Shown: piece by piece, positions 1 through 12,475 of the stretch
Layout of the letters: every line of letters begins with the position of its first letter
How positions within the stretch are numbered: the first letter of the stretch is position 1
Assembly: GCA_951217055.1 (NCBI GenBank)
Contig: OX578277.1
Span: forward strand, 66,248,388-66,312,387
Direction: 5' to 3'
DNA length: 64,000 nucleotides
Origin: Gerris lacustris
Lineage: Eukaryota; Arthropoda; Insecta; Hemiptera; Gerridae
Program-made: the position numbers and the translations under genes
Notes under the pieces: generated by a model
Database searches by the model: none
What the model saw: only the letters and a program-made list of their open reading frames with translations
Told to the model about the DNA's origin: nothing

Positions 1-923
1 GGGATCAAAAAAGGCATTTTCTATTTTCAAATCAGGGTCCAAATCACAACCGTCACCATTATTGGCGAATACGCTCTTTTTCATAATCGGTATCTGAATC
101 GGTCATTTTCTTCATCAAGTGATAAATGTCGTTTGGATCATTGTATTTTTTCTCAATATTTTGACTATATTCATATTCTATTAACTTTATATAATTTAGA
201 CATATAACGACAAAAAAATATAACAATTTATACTTATAAATGAATAAATTACAATTATATTACCTTTAATTTGAAATAATTATTGAATTAAAAGTTATAT
301 AATATTTAATTTATAAGATTTAAAATGCCAAAATAAACAATAACACGACATACTATTCTAAAAAATACTATTCTGCGTCAAAATGACCTACAAAAATTAT
401 GACTAGAGAGGTTGGTAGAAAGTTACACAACAATATTGTCACCACAATTTTTATTACACATAAACTCTACAGTACAGAATTAACTACTACTAGTACAGAA
501 TTAACCCTTACTAAGTTAACACACACTGAAGATGATGTTATTTGTCGAAACGCGTCTGTGAGTTTATGTGTAATAAAAATTGTGGTGACAATATTGTTGT
601 GTAACTTTCTACCAACCTCTCTAGTCATAATTATGAAGTGGTACCACAAAATCTCAGTCAAAACTAATAACTATTTGACCTACGAAAAATTTACGTGTAA
701 GACTAAACAGGAGTCAAAATGACTCCGTGACTGCAGAAAAACAAACGATATGTCCTCTTTAGAATCTGAATGTGAAACTAATAGAAGTGTGGAAGGGTCA
801 TTCAAGGGTGGGAGATAGCATAGCTAAGAGGTGGGAGTTCTGTGTTTTACAGACACCGTGCATTCGTAGTTGAAAAAAAAAATGGGAGTCATTTTGACTC
901 CAGGATAGCTTTCTAGGGTTAAA
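1..923 (-). mobile_element. piggyBac-like element, right terminal part
   Basis: The stretch ends at 904-922 in TAGCTTTCTAGGGTTAA, which read on the minus strand is TTAA followed by CCCTAGAAAGCTA, closely resembling the terminal repeat and TTAA target of piggyBac transposons. Just inside are repeated palindromic blocks built on GTCAAAATGAC (near 378, 713 and 888), the sort of subterminal repeat these elements carry. A minus-strand open frame from 84 off the left edge reads as an acidic segment (MKKSVFANNGDGCDLD and onward) that could be the start of a transposase, but it is too short to prove. The other end lies outside the window. Confidence 0.45.
395..632. repeat. Perfect inverted repeat, 73-bp arms
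   Basis: Arms 395-467 and 560-632 are reverse complements with no mismatch seen, separated by a 92-bp loop with two copies of TAGTACAGAATTAAC-like sequence. Open frames on opposite strands therefore start with the same peptide. The repeat sits inside the piggyBac-like remnant and may be a small foldback insertion. Confidence 0.75.
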
Positions 924-1145
924 CTAGCAGTAGGTAATATTTTTTTTTCTTTCTAACTTAAAAACTTATATTTAAAACCCAACGGTTTAACTCAATGCCC
1001 TCAACACAGTTTGCGTTAGTAAAAAACATTTTGATGCCCTCGAATTTAAGACGCACTCATTTTTGTGTGGTCAAAATCTTGGAAAAAAGCACGTCTTAAA
1101 TTCGATGCAATACGGTATTTGCATATTAAAAACATACATAAATAC

Positions 1146-1284
1146 CTGAATATTCCAACAGCATTGGACACATGCAGTTCATTTTTCAAAAAGTCAGTAC
1201 ATCCAGACACTAAATCCTTTAACTGAAGCATGTCAGCACTGACTATCATTTCCAGTACATTGCTTTGTGATAGACATACCTCTC
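1146..1284 (-). CDS. Kelch-like gene, coding exon 3 (BTB end, BACK start)
   Basis: Acceptor CATGCAG before 1284, donor GTATTT after 1146. The 139 bp encode GEVCLSQSNVLEMIVSADM and then the LQLKDLV / CTDFLKNEL segment and GIFR. Phase 1 in, phase 2 out. The next exon was not found in 1-1145, so it should lie beyond the left edge. Confidence 0.83.
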
Positions 1285-4200
1285 CTGCATGACAAAGAAA
1301 GAATCACAATCTGAATGATAACTATTAGTTTAAGAAAAACACACTTAACATGGTTTTATTTTTTGGAAGCAAGGTCTACTGTTCTCAGAACCACTAGTAT
1401 AGTATTATAAAAGAAATATAGTTGGATTTAAAAAGATCTTTAAAATTATCTTTAATGTATTTCCCTAAACTTATTTTTGAAGTATAAGATGTAGTAATGT
1501 CAAACCAGACCTAACTTAGCAAGTACACAGCATAAAGAGCCTAAAATTAGAAGCAGTATCTTATACAATTTAAATCCACATGCTGCGGCATTCAAATTAA
1601 AAATTAAAATTTATTATTTGATTGGTTGAAGTTTAATAAGTTTGTGCTGCGTATTTACCGAGTCAGAAAATGTTTTTAAATTTAAACGTGTAGAGCAATT
1701 TGGGAAAGAAAATGTTTTGAGTTTGTGAGTGATAAAGAATAGAGAGGTGGGGACAGACAAACATCATTTACTTGCACTGGATAAATCAAACCTAGAAGAA
1801 CTTACTTGGACGAGGGAAACTTGAGAGGGGCAAAGAACCAGATTTTTTCGGATTTTGTAATTATTCTTATAAATGTAGATTAAATTCTACCTATATACAA
1901 AATTTCAAGTTTCTATCTACTTAGCTTATTTCTTTACAAAAGTGTTTTTGTTGGGATTTCACTTCTTTTTGTAAGTAATCTTTAATTTCTTAGCCTCTGG
2001 TTCTGTTTGAACATCAACTACTGTTTAAGCAGAGCCCACTCTCTATCTCTTTTAGTTTTTCTTGACTTTTAAAATACATAATTTTATCTACGATTGATAC
2101 GAAATATAAACATTATATCTTTGTTTAGATGCGTAGAAAGTGATTATTTACGTACTTGTATTCATTGTGCATGCGCGTCTCATGGTTCTGAATAATTCCT
2201 CTTCTTTACCACGCTAGCGTGGTAAAGAAGAGGAATTCTTCAGCTTTACACACAATTAGCGAGTTTGTTTACATTTAACAAAACTAATTTGCTGTTCTTT
2301 TATTAAAGTAACTGTTTATATCGAGTTTTTAGTGAAAAACAATGAGTGAATCAAGTGACTTTGACGAAAATGTGGAGAATAATACTCCTCCAGAAATAAT
2401 TAATTCGGCAAAAAATACAACAAATAAATTAATGCCATCTTTATCAAGAGAGAGATACGAACTTACATACAGCAAGTTCAAGGGTGCAAACTCCACACTC
2501 GCATGCAAAATGCTACTTTACGCACTCGACGTGTAATGTACTATTACACAAATATGAACAGTACATGCATCTAAGTCTGTTATATTCTGCAATTGCGGAC
2601 TCCTGAGCTTTCATGGAGCCACAATCAATATTAATTAAATGCAGTCCCTCCAAACTTGTGATCCTCGATAGAGCAACATAAGCATGACCACAAGAGAAGA
2701 CTAAACAGTAAATATCTATAAGGGCGATGTATATATTATAGTATAAGAAAAGATAGATTAGATAGAAAATATAAAAATAAGAAGATATAAGAGAAAGATA
2801 ATGAAAGAAATATTAGGAAATAAACAGTAGTAGGAATAATAAGAATTGTTAAGAAGAAAGAGTTTGAAACACAAAGACAAGGTATGGAAAGTGGTGGGTG
2901 TTCAAATTGAACTAAATAATTATCTTGAACAATACTGTAAATCTATACTGTCAAATCAGTGTCTTAATTTTGCATAGGCGGGTTTTTTATTAGCCTTGAG
3001 AGGGGCAAAGAACCAGATTTTTTCGGATTTTGTCATTTTTCCTATAAATGTAGATTAAATTCTACCAATATACAAAATTTCAAGTTTCTAGAATTGCTAG
3101 AAGTACCTTAGAATTAAGAATTATGATAAAACTTTAGGCTCATACATCTTATAAACCAATATAGGTAGAGGGGTGAAATTTATATTTCTGGTTCAGTTTG
3201 CAATGAACTCTAACTTAAAATTAATTTTACAAATCTAAGTATCTTTAATAAGATAATAGAGGGGGTCCAAAATGCCTTGAGATGGTTCCAGTAAAGGATG
3301 GTTTGTGCTTGACTTGGCCCGGGATAAATTGACAATGTTTTGGATACTCTTAAAAAGAAAAAAAAAAAAAAAATTAATATTATTAATTTTTACACTCTAA
3401 AAATTTATATTGTCTTCGATATAATTTTTTACTACCTTTTTATTAGCTTGCTTTCTTGTTTGTTTGTTTTATTTTTTTTGTCCAGTACAAATCTTGCAAT
3501 CGATTTTTAACTAACTTCCCGAGTAGCTAGACATTTGAAACTTTTAGTATAGCTCAGAACACGATGACAATGCAATATTTTAATACTCTTAGCCATCATT
3601 CAGCAGAATTTAATTCGTTTTCAGCAAATTTTTCTGTATGGAAAGTTAGTTCAAAAAAAATCCGCAAGTTATTTACAATCTTCATTTTGACAGGTTTCAA
3701 ATTTTTTTTTTTAGATTTTTTATTATAGATATAAACATTGAATGACAGCGAAAAAGAAAAAGTAAAAAAAGAAATAAATTAATTGAAACCAGGTTTGTTT
3801 ACACTTGTGTCCTAAGTATCGATTTAATTTTTATGCATCTGCACTTCTTTACTTGTACTTACATGTACACATTTTTCTTTTTCGTCTCTTACTGTCCCTA
3901 CACGGGGACATATCAATGGTACGGTTTAGATTCGGTTATAACTCAGTAAAAATAAATAAATCTCAGTTCTAAATAATCTCAAAAAACTTAGTTAGTTTTG
4001 GGATAAAATTCCTTTATGTTTATTAGGATATTGTGTAAATTCCCTGGGATCCTATGAAAGTTCCCTTTGACCTTGTTCAGCTCTTGGTTCATAAATGTAA
4101 ATCAGAGCATCATGGAGTGGGATTGAACCCATGGCCTGTGCTGCTCTCAATTCATTGATGGCTGAGCAGACGTGACAAGTGACTTAAGCCACTAGCTCCC

Positions 4201-7200
4201 ACCCTATGAGCAACAATAGATTCAAAACATTATAATTCAACCTCAGATCTAGGCTTATTGATGGAGCTGAGCGAGGTCACTACAATTGGCACTTGAGAGT
4301 TATGCCACGACTAAACATGTGGTTCGATATTCTTAAAATTGGGCATGAATGCTCTTTGAAGTCAGTAAATCAACGTTTATGGTTTTTTTATTTGAAGTAA
4401 GGTCGGCTGTTCACAGAAATACTATTTTATAAATATTTAATATGTATATAATATATAGATAGATAATATAATAAATACCTGTATAAATAAAATCAATTAT
4501 AGCAATCAAAATATTCTCATCAATACAGTGGATTTCAATTCTATCTCTTTGCTCTTCAACAAGTCCTGTAGAGAACATAGCTTGGAAGTAAGGACTGCTG
4601 GCAGATAATACTGTTCTATGTGCCTAAAAACAATACCAAAGACAATCTTATAATTAGCAACCAAGACATGTTACCAGTTTTGTAAGTTACTAATACAAAT
4701 CTAACAACAAATAAAATAGATAGAAGACCTTTTTTATCTATTCTAGATACCTATCTAGAAAATAGAACATGATGGATTACATTATCCTTACCTGTATTAT
4801 TATATTTTATTACACATTTATAATTCATGTGAAAAGCATCAGTTAAATCAAGTATGGAAAAGTACCTTTTATTCCTTAGTTTAGCCAAGATATCTTCAGG
4901 GGATCGGGTGATGAATGTGGGGATTTTTAATGTTAGGTTAAAGAAATATCACTTTTTAACTAAGCATTGGTTTTTAATACACAATCTAGATTACAGATAC
5001 AGAATATTATAAGAACATGAGGTGGACGCGGGACGCGACACATATAGGTTTTTAACATGGAGGTTACCGTACATAGAAACAAAAACTAAACGTAGATTCA
5101 AGAAAGACCCCCATGATTTTGTAATCATTAAATTATTTTATCTTAACAATGAATACGTTTTAAATTCTTATTTATCTCTGGCGGATCTAAACACAACCTT
5201 AAAGATCCATTCGGTTTTTCAACACAACACATATTACTCTCAAAAGATGTCGGTTCAGTTACCGGTACTATTACACCTTTACTAATTAGTTTATTGAAGC
5301 AAGCGTAGCGAGCTTCCTACATTCAACGAAATATGTTCCGTGTCTGTCTGTCTGTCTGTCTGTCTGTCAGTAACGTTCACGCGTGTGACGATAACTTGAG
5401 TAAAAGTTGACCGATTTAGTTGAAATTTGGTATACATGTTCCTCTTACTAATACTCAGGCTAAGTTCGTTGGACAGCGTGATCCGTCCAAGAGTTCACGC
5501 GCAACGCTCGCGTAAACGAGTTGGTACAAAAATTAAATTGGAATTTCAGGACGGGAAAAGATTCTATCATCATCTATTCGATGAGACGAACATTATTTTT
5601 AAATATCATTTTTTACTAAAACCAACAGCGACACCGCTATGACTTAATAAAAATCGCTAAAACTATTAAAGCGGACCTAAACGTTTATAATAGAGAAAAC
5701 AACCTTTTTACCGATATCTTACGTTCTAACGTATCGATTTTAATAAAACTTCATATACACCATCTAATGCACAATTGAAACAGGTATGCAAAATTTCAAC
5801 TTGATACAAGCAAAATTCTTTGCGTCGCGACGAGATACATTTATAATAATTGTTTAAAAGCTACCACGGGTGGTGAAGATTGTTATAGTCGTATAGGTTT
5901 GTTTAGGAAGTAAAGCTTTGTACCGAGTACCCCCACTCTTCCCTACACTAACCCTCTTCCACTTATCTTCAACTATGACATTCATCATGATTAATAAATT
6001 TCAATATTCAGTATTTCATTGCAATACGCTCGCTTCAATGATAGAGCCACGCGATGCCTAGTCTAAGGTTTTTTTTAACTTTGGCATTATGGTATGCGGT
6101 ACCCTTCTAGGTCCATGAATCACTGGTTCAGCATCCTCTTTCAAATGTAATTCAATGGTTCTCCAGGAAATTTTCCTAACCAACTAAATAACTTTATATT
6201 CTTTCATAATTTTCTGTTTTTCTTTATAATTTGTATTATTTCTAACCTTATGTTTATTATTTTCATCATTAAATACACTGTTGATTTTATTTACCTTCAC
6301 TATCAACTTGTCTAGGCCTTTTATTCTCATTCCTTTTATCTAACGTTCTATTAATATTCGGACCTTGTTGAATCAGTTTCAGCTTTACACTTGTATTCAA
6401 GCCTAGTAGAGGGTGCGCATTCACATCAGGTACTATGAACTTCATCAACCAGTACACGTTAGGTCTAACTTCACATTTCAAACCACCTCTCCTACTGGCT
6501 TAATACTATTGGTTTTACTGTCATTCTCTCCATACAGAATAATTGTGTAATTACAAGGGTTTAACACTGAATTAATTTTCTCTACATTGTTTTTAAATAC
6601 AAAGGTTCCATACTAATGTGCTTGAGGAAATCTACCCTCCCTAACATTCAACTTCCTAGTTGAAGCCTTGATGGTAGAATGCCTATCTGAGATTCCTGGT
6701 ATCTACAGTAAGATTATCTTAAGTTTTGGACACTCAAATTGGCCAACCTAAATGAGGAAAAAAATAAAGCCACTAGGCCTGCGGGAGGGGGCTAGTGACA
6801 TTTTTGTTAGCTTAGTTGGCCCGACCTTCTAGAATTCAAAATCCTGACTTCTCATTGGCTTGCCACGGATTTTCCTGCGCTGTCAAAAGTCAAAACTTTA
6901 GATTTTGTAAAAGATTTCTAGTCCCAGCTCATCAAGGAAGGAGCTCATCAAGGAAGGCTTCATTAGGGTCATCAAGGAGTAGTGAAGTCCAAATTATTAG
7001 CAAGAGAAAAATTATTTTGGCCAAAAATGAGTAGAGTTATAGAAGAATATGTGTTGTCGAGTAGAGTCTGTCAGAGACTGAGATCAAGCAATGCTCATCA
7101 TCTGCTGAGGCATTTAAAAGAAAAATAAGTAGCATATAAATAGTACTCACGAAAACCTCCAGTCAAATTTCTTTTATGTATATCGAAGTTTTTTTCTCAA

Positions 7201-10200
7201 AACATAAAATTTATTAACTCTTAGAAGTTACTTACTCTCAAGTTAAATTAATAGATATTAATATTCATTAGCACTAAAATAAGCTAATGGTGTAACCAAA
7301 TGTACAGTTTAGTAGATTCTAATGTACTATTAACAGTAGGAAACTTCTCCTACTAAATGTACAAATTTACCACAAAGGCAGTGGCGGATTAAAGGGGGGG
7401 GGCGGGGGTGGCGACCGCCCCTTGATTACACTTTTTTCCAACGACTACCAAATTTCATATTAGAAATGCACAAAAACGCTGTTTTGAGAGGTAATATTTT
7501 CAAAATTTTCCGAGGGAGGACCCTCGGCCCCGCAATATATCCTCCCCCCCCCCCCTAATAATAAACTTCTGACGACGCCAGGTGTCCCGGAGTTGTCCCG
7601 GTTTTGGACTTTAAATCCCGAACTTGTCTCCCGAAAACACTTTTCGGGACACCGAAATGTCCTAGTTTTCAATAGACGCCGATAATAGATTAATTCTATA
7701 AAACAAATCCACATATTCTGATAATTTATTTTATAAAATAATTAATAGATGCGTAGTTTTAGCAAAATGTTTGTTATTGCCAATCTGAATCAACCGCATT
7801 TATTCCAATAAAAATAAGTACGAGTATTTGCTTTGATTCGATGGTCTTCAAATAGATATAATAAATTATCTAAATTAATTTACTTAATTTAACTATTTTT
7901 TTTTTAAATATAAAATTAGGTCCGTTGTTATGGGGTTAACGGCTCGTAGATATATAAAACGAAAATATTAAAAATTAGCTTCCGAGCTTACCGAAGGTAA
8001 CAAACTGTAATAAATTTTCGTTCACAAGAACGAAAATTTTTTTAGGTATTTTATACAAAGGGAATGATTAAGTGCACAACTTTTATTGTGTTACAATAAC
8101 TATACTTTTAAGATTGTATTATATTTTTTTTTTTAAATGTACTTGTGTTCATGTTCATACTTGTTTTCCAACAAACTACACCATAATACTTAATCGAGCC
8201 AAAAACCACCCTTTAGTGACTAAGTATTAAAATCAAATTTTACCTCAGAAATGCATTTAAGCGCTGTTTTGAGAGGTCATATTTTCAAATTTTTCCGGGG
8301 GAGGACCCCCGGACCCCCCGCTATATGCACCATACAATAATTAACTGCTAACGACACCTATGACTTACGGTTAAGATATTGTACTGCAGTCGGGGGGGGG
8401 GGGGGGGGGGGGGGGGAGAGGAATCCTGATAACTCCCCCCCCCCTTTCCTTAGGGCTTCCCATACTCTCGAAGCCCCTTGGAGGGTCAGATCGCCACCCC
8501 CTAGATGACACCCTTAATCCGCCACTGCACAAAGGGGAGCCGCTAAATTATCCTCTACCCTCAATACTGGGGTACTGTCAGAGAATTAAAAAGGCAGTTT
8601 GAGACCTTCCTTCTAGATCTGAGAAAATGTCCCTTCATTTTACTGGAATCACATGTGTCAATACTCGACAGGGTCATAAGGAGAAGATGGTGAGAGATGT
8701 AGGTGTCAGCAACATTGAGGCCAATACGTTTGCACATGTAGAAACTTGCAGCACCTGAAGACAGTATGACTTACAGTAGCACTTTTCTACAACTTAAGTG
8801 GATAAAACTCCCTACCATGTCGTCTCTGATGCTATACAAGAAGCTAACAACTAAGGCTAACCTGTACATTGCTGCTGAGCTGGGACTAGAAATCTTTTAC
8901 AAAATCTAAAGTTTTGACTTTTGACAGCGCAGGAAAATCCGTGGCAAGCCAATGAGAAGTCAGGATTTTGAATTCTAGAAGGTCGGGCCAACTAAGCTAA
9001 CAAAAATGTCACTAGCCCCACCCCTCCCGCAGGCCTAGTGGCTTTATTTTTTTCCTCATTTAGGTTGGTCAATTTGAGTGTCAAAAGTCAAAACTTTAGA
9101 TAATCTTACTGTAGACACCAGGAATCTCTGATAGGCATTCTACCATTAAGGCTTCAACTAGGAAGTTAAATGTTAGGGAGGGTAGATTTCCTCAAGCACA
9201 TTAGTATGGAACCTTTGTATTAGAAGGAACAGGGAACGAGCAAACATAGAGATCTAACCATTTAAAGGTGAGAAAGGGGCAGAACTGAAGGAGAAAATAC
9301 GGTCGAGAATCGCTTGGTGACTCAGCTTTACTTAATTTATATACTTGAGAGATTATATCCCTTTGACAAATAGTACATTTGTATGCTTTAAACATTTGAG
9401 AAATAATATATGTATGATTTGTTCATAAGAGAGTTGATATCCGACCCCTTTGTTTAAAAAAATATACGCTGGAGTGAGGTCCCGCCATATTTTCTATAAA
9501 CCGTCTCATATTCTTCAGTTTTCCGTGAAAAGGGCCACTACATATTATACAAATTACATACTATTACTATTACATATACACAGTAAAAATTAACCAGAGT
9601 AGTTGTTGATGTTTGTGCCTTATTCAAAATAAAGATTTAGTCTAAATTGTAATGACCATTATCAATATAAATACAGTTTTTTATAGGGCTAAATAAGGTA
9701 CTTGAGTCAGTCAAATATAGTCATCATTTTGGAGGAGGTTGGAAATTGTTCTTAAAAATGGTGTTGGTAGAACGTTATACCAGATATAGGAGGGTGGTTC
9801 AAAGGTGTCTTGCACCACTTTAAAAAGATTACTATTGCACTTTAAAATCATGAAATTAAAAAAAAACAACCATATAATCTAGTAGAGGCCAGATTTTAGC
9901 TGTAACTAAAGATATGTTTTAATCATTAAACAATATAAATATATGGCATAATGACTTCCCTCATCAAACCAACATAAAGATTAGATTGGTGAGAAGAATA
10001 TTGAATACAAATAGATATAATAGATTAAAATCAAATTACATACAATAATATAAAAAATAATCGGCTCTAATTAATGCGATAATTTAATCGAAATAGGCTA
10101 ATGAAAACACTTACTTTAACAATACTCCGACCTGCAGCTATTTCGACATCACAAAATTTGTTATTTAAACGAAGAGCATTGAGGTTTTGTAGCATACTAG

Positions 10201-10306
10201 AACAATGGTGAGGGCTTCTATAAACGTTACCACAGCCAAGAGAAGACTTCGACTTCAACAACACAAAGTCATGTTTTGAATTTGATTCAGCCATATCGGG
10301 AGGCAT
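1146..10306 (-). CDS. Kelch-family BTB/BACK protein, 5' part (three exons)
   Basis: Spliced minus-strand gene with coding exons 10306-10115, 4623-4479 and 1284-1146, and intron phases 0, 1 and 2. The joined 158 residues hold an almost complete BTB (POZ) domain: LNNKFCDVEI at about residues 48-57, AHRTVLSASSPYFQAMF from 65, DFIYTG near 109-114, then SADMLQLKDLV and the start of the BACK domain (LHVSNAVGIFR). In this family BTB dimerises and binds Cullin-3, BACK follows, and C-terminal Kelch repeats bind substrate or actin; those repeats would lie beyond the left edge. The spacing and wording of the BTB-BACK join resemble IPP (actin-binding Kelch protein) more than other KLHL members I can recall, but that is a guess. 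Start at 10306; an in-frame ATG four codons later is an alternative. The gene is divergent to TTD14. Confidence 0.82.
1821..3090 (+). repeat. Direct repeat pair, 95 bp each
   Basis: Copies at 1821-1915 and 2996-3090 begin TTGAGAGGGGCAAAGAACCA and differ at only a handful of positions. The 1080 bp between them contain a Crypton-like copy (2085-2537). They lie in an intron of the Kelch-like gene. The copies do not start TG or end CA, so LTRs are unlikely. Confidence 0.7.
2085..2537 (+). mobile_element. Crypton-like interspersed repeat, copy 1
   Basis: Starts TATCTACGATTGATACG and ends near CACTCGACGTGTAATGTAC. It has an internal palindrome centred on CACGCTAGCGTG (about 2209-2236) and a short open frame from 2342 beginning [20 protein letters not shown], with [12 protein letters not shown]. 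The last motif resembles the start of the recombinase core in Crypton-derived insect proteins, which is the only basis for the family name. Related copies lie at 30371-30951, 40359-40902 and 57925-58462. In this copy the frame is joined early to the 3' terminal part, so an internal stretch is missing. Confidence 0.5.
3091..4094. other. Kelch-like gene intron sequence without recognised features
   Basis: AT-rich intron with homopolymer runs (poly-A near 3358-3373, poly-T near 3468 and 3702) and no open frame or repeat that I can identify. Confidence 0.5.
4095..4200 (-). repeat. tRNA-derived SINE-like sequence
   Basis: On the minus strand a block beginning GTGGGAGCTAGTGGCTTAAG resembles a Pol III A box (TGGCTTAAGTC), and GGGTTCAATCCCACT about 70 bp later is a B box. 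Spacing fits a tRNA head, but the sequence does not close into a complete cloverleaf, so this is a retroposon or pseudogene, not a tRNA gene. Confidence 0.45.
4479..4623 (-). CDS. Kelch-like gene, coding exon 2 (BTB core)
   Basis: Acceptor TTTTTAG just before 4623 and donor GTATTT after 4479. The 145 bp encode AHRTVLSASSPYFQAMF through DFIYTG, the most conserved part of the BTB domain. Phase 0 in, phase 1 out; the split codon completes a glycine with exon 3. Confidence 0.85.
5293..6039 (+). mobile_element. TIR element with TGTC microsatellite
   Basis: Ends in ATTGAAGCAAGCGTA (left) and TACGCTCGCTTCAAT (right), inverted repeats with one mismatch. A TGTC tandem run (about 5342-5369) lies near the left end. 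A diverged copy in the opposite orientation occupies about 53150-54000, where 53515-53900 aligns with 5400-5800. The open frames at 5022-5285 and 5427-5642 have no recognisable product. Confidence 0.55.
6596..9221. mobile_element. Long-armed foldback element, interrupted by a hAT
   Basis: Arms 6596-6930 and 8878-9221 are inverted repeats of about 340 bp with few mismatches; the outer ends are AATACAAAGGTT and AACCTTTGTATT. The hAT element 7379-8527 has inserted into the interior. Related single-copy stretches sit at 36380-36680 and around 14050-14470, so the arm sequence belongs to a wider family. Confidence 0.7.
7379..8527. mobile_element. Non-autonomous hAT element, TSD CACAAAGG
   Basis: Terminal repeats CAGTGGCGGATTAA and TTAATCCGCCACTG. 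The 8 bp CACAAAGG lie directly outside both ends (7371-7378 and 8528-8535), a perfect target duplication of hAT size. The interior has two related GGGGGAGGACCC-type blocks and long G runs, and no transposase frame. Confidence 0.85.
9222..10114. other. Kelch-like gene intron 1, 5' part
   Basis: AT-rich intron sequence between exon 1 and the foldback element. No open frame, RNA gene or clear repeat was recognised. Confidence 0.5.
10115..10306 (-). CDS. Kelch-like gene, coding exon 1
   Basis: Encodes 64 residues from MPPDMAESNSK to AAGRSIVK, ending on a codon boundary at a strong donor, GTAAGT (10114-10109 on the minus strand). It holds the first helix and strand of the BTB fold (NKFCDVEI). Confidence 0.82.
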
Positions 10307-10740
10307 TTCAGGGAATTTTTTTTATGGTAAATTCAAAATTGAATCACCTTCCACACGCCATAGAGGCAATTTAATGTTAAAAATTAAATTCACATTTTAA
10401 AAATTATAAACAGAAAGAAACTGTCCAGATAAAACATGGAACAGAATTATTATAGGAACTAGGAACGTAAGAATAACAATACAAATACATTTTTATTCCT
10501 TAATTGAACAGCTGGAGCTGAGAATGAGCTTAAGCACCAATAGAAAGCATTGGCCTACTTAACAGACCAATCAAAACCTATCAAAAACTTTCCTTCAACT
10601 TTCAAAAGAAACTTTTTAAAAGAGTGTTTTTCAAACCAGGCTCATTCAGTCTTCTGAATTTTCACTTATGACTATTTTTAGATGTATGGATGGCAGTGCA
10701 GCATACTAAAATGCAACTATTTTACAATGAAATTAAAAAA

Positions 10741-11270
10741 ATGTCCAGTCATGCACCATGACTTAATGAACGAATTTTCAAAGAAATCTGCGTATTATTG
10801 GCTTATGATAATATAGGAAAATTTTGGTTTAGAATTTGGATGGGTGAAAAAAAAAATATTGGTATACAGGGTTAACAAAAGTCAAAATAGTATTTACCCT
10901 TCAATATGCATGTCGTCTGTCATATTTTCATATGAAAGGAGGGTAAAATGGGAAAAAACACGTCATTATGTTATTTTTTACCCTAAGTTGTCAAAAGTTG
11001 ATCCTTAAATGGATTCCAAAAATTCTGATCTACGAACTCATCCTTTCATTTAATATTATTGAAATTTTAAAAATTGTTTGGATTTTTTAAGTGCATCCTA
11101 GCGTAAAATATCGTCTGGAGTGACACATACATATACACATACATAAAAGGTTTAAATTTCAGGAATCGATTAAGAATGGTCTAAAACGGATTTCCATAAA
11201 GAAAATTTTCAAAAATTCGCATTACAAAAATGTTGAAGCCATTGCAATAGCTAATTTTCTTCGAAAATTA
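10741..11270 (+). repeat. Dispersed palindrome-family repeat, copy A
   Basis: Contains the family signature ATTGGCTTATGATAATATA followed by TTTAGAATTTGGATGGGTG. The same sequence occurs in both arms of the palindrome at 24785-25960 and inverted at 56405-56985, where the distal part (GCAATAGCTAATTTTCTTCG here) is also shared. Confidence 0.65.
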
Positions 11271-12088
11271 GCTAAAGCAATTCATAAAAAATAATCAATG
11301 CCATCCACATTTGTTTAAAAAATGTAAAAGATTATTATTTGGTATTATTTTCAAATTATGTAACCAAACAGGATCAAAGTGCAATTTAATTGACCTAAAC
11401 TTAGTGGAAGTAAGCAGCAGCTTTGAGCCCTGGCTTTTTTCTTAAGTTCATGGTCCATCCATTAGGCGTCGTTGATCTGCACAGAAATATGTTTTTAAAA
11501 TCATTTACAATTTTATTGACAAGTTAAATTCTTTAAAACTTTGAAATTCCAATATGTGTACTAATTTCAATATTGTCCCACCACAGTCAACAGATCCATA
11601 AACCTTTTAATTAATACTCTGATGTATACTATTTATAGTATTATAGTATTTAATTAAATGAATTGGCCATTTTGTCCTTTTAGCGCACATAATGGGTCCG
11701 TTAGCAATTTAGACGAATTCAATAATCAGAATGATCTGGCCAGCCTTATGCCATTTAGAAGTTTGTCTTATTTAGCTATAACTTTTGAACCATTTATTAT
11801 AACGACGAGTAACAAACACCGTTGAATGCATTTTTACTGTCTAAACGCAATGAAACAACTTCAAAGGTTCCAATCCGTTCCCTAGACCCGAGTCAATGCA
11901 TTTTTTTAAATTTGGGAGAGGGGAAGAAACATTCGACTTAAAAAAATCTTTACAAACCTTTTTTTTTTTAGATTTTTTCGTAGATTAATTAAATAAATAG
12001 ACGGGGGGGGGGGATACAATCACCGTAATTTTCAAGAACACATGCTGCAAATATGAATTAGAACAAAAATGAAACCAAATATATGGTA

Positions 12089-12173
12089 AATTCGTATTGT
12101 ACGTGCCAAACCAAGATTAGAGCCACCTCTAAACACCCTTTAAGAAATTTCTCTGGCACGGACAATACGAATT
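12089..12173. repeat. Short inverted-repeat MITE
   Basis: Ends AATTCGTATTGTACGTGCCA and TGGCACGGACAATACGAATT are inverted repeats with one mismatch around a 45-bp centre. No convincing target duplication was seen. Confidence 0.55.
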
Positions 12174-12384
12174 AGCCCAAATATATATTATAAGTATATA
12201 TTGGTCCACCTATTTCATTTAACACCCTACATGTCGAATTCTGTTGAAAAAATGTTCAACCCCTTGTCTTTGATGGAAGCATTTTTGGGGCTTCCCTATA
12301 ATTTTCCTGTGTTTGGGTTATTTATTACACATAACATATATAATATATATATATATAACTGCAGATTTTCAAATTTTGTGTTGG

Positions 12385-12475
12385 GTTTTTTATTAGGAGG
12401 TCAGGTGCGTTTTAGACGACAGACAAGCACAGGAATACATAAGGGTCATCGTTTATGCCTATGGACCATGAAAAA
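12385..12475 (-). repeat. Terminal fragment of the GGTCCATAGGC repeat family
   Basis: Reads towards GCCTATGGACC and holds AAGGGTCATCG and a degraded (GACA)n tract, matching inverted the left end of the element that begins at 22358. Only one end is present. Confidence 0.4.

Noticed and set aside
399..722. 107-residue open frame
   Set aside because: It spans the perfect inverted repeat at 395-632 and repeats the same peptide as a minus-strand frame; an artefact of the palindrome.
1821..3090. 95-bp direct repeats as LTRs
   Set aside because: No TG...CA ends, primer site or purine tract, and the internal sequence is a different repeat.
8394..8416. Poly-G tract as a biological signal
   Set aside because: Homopolymers of this length in a repeat interior are often length-miscalled; no G-quadruplex context was evident.
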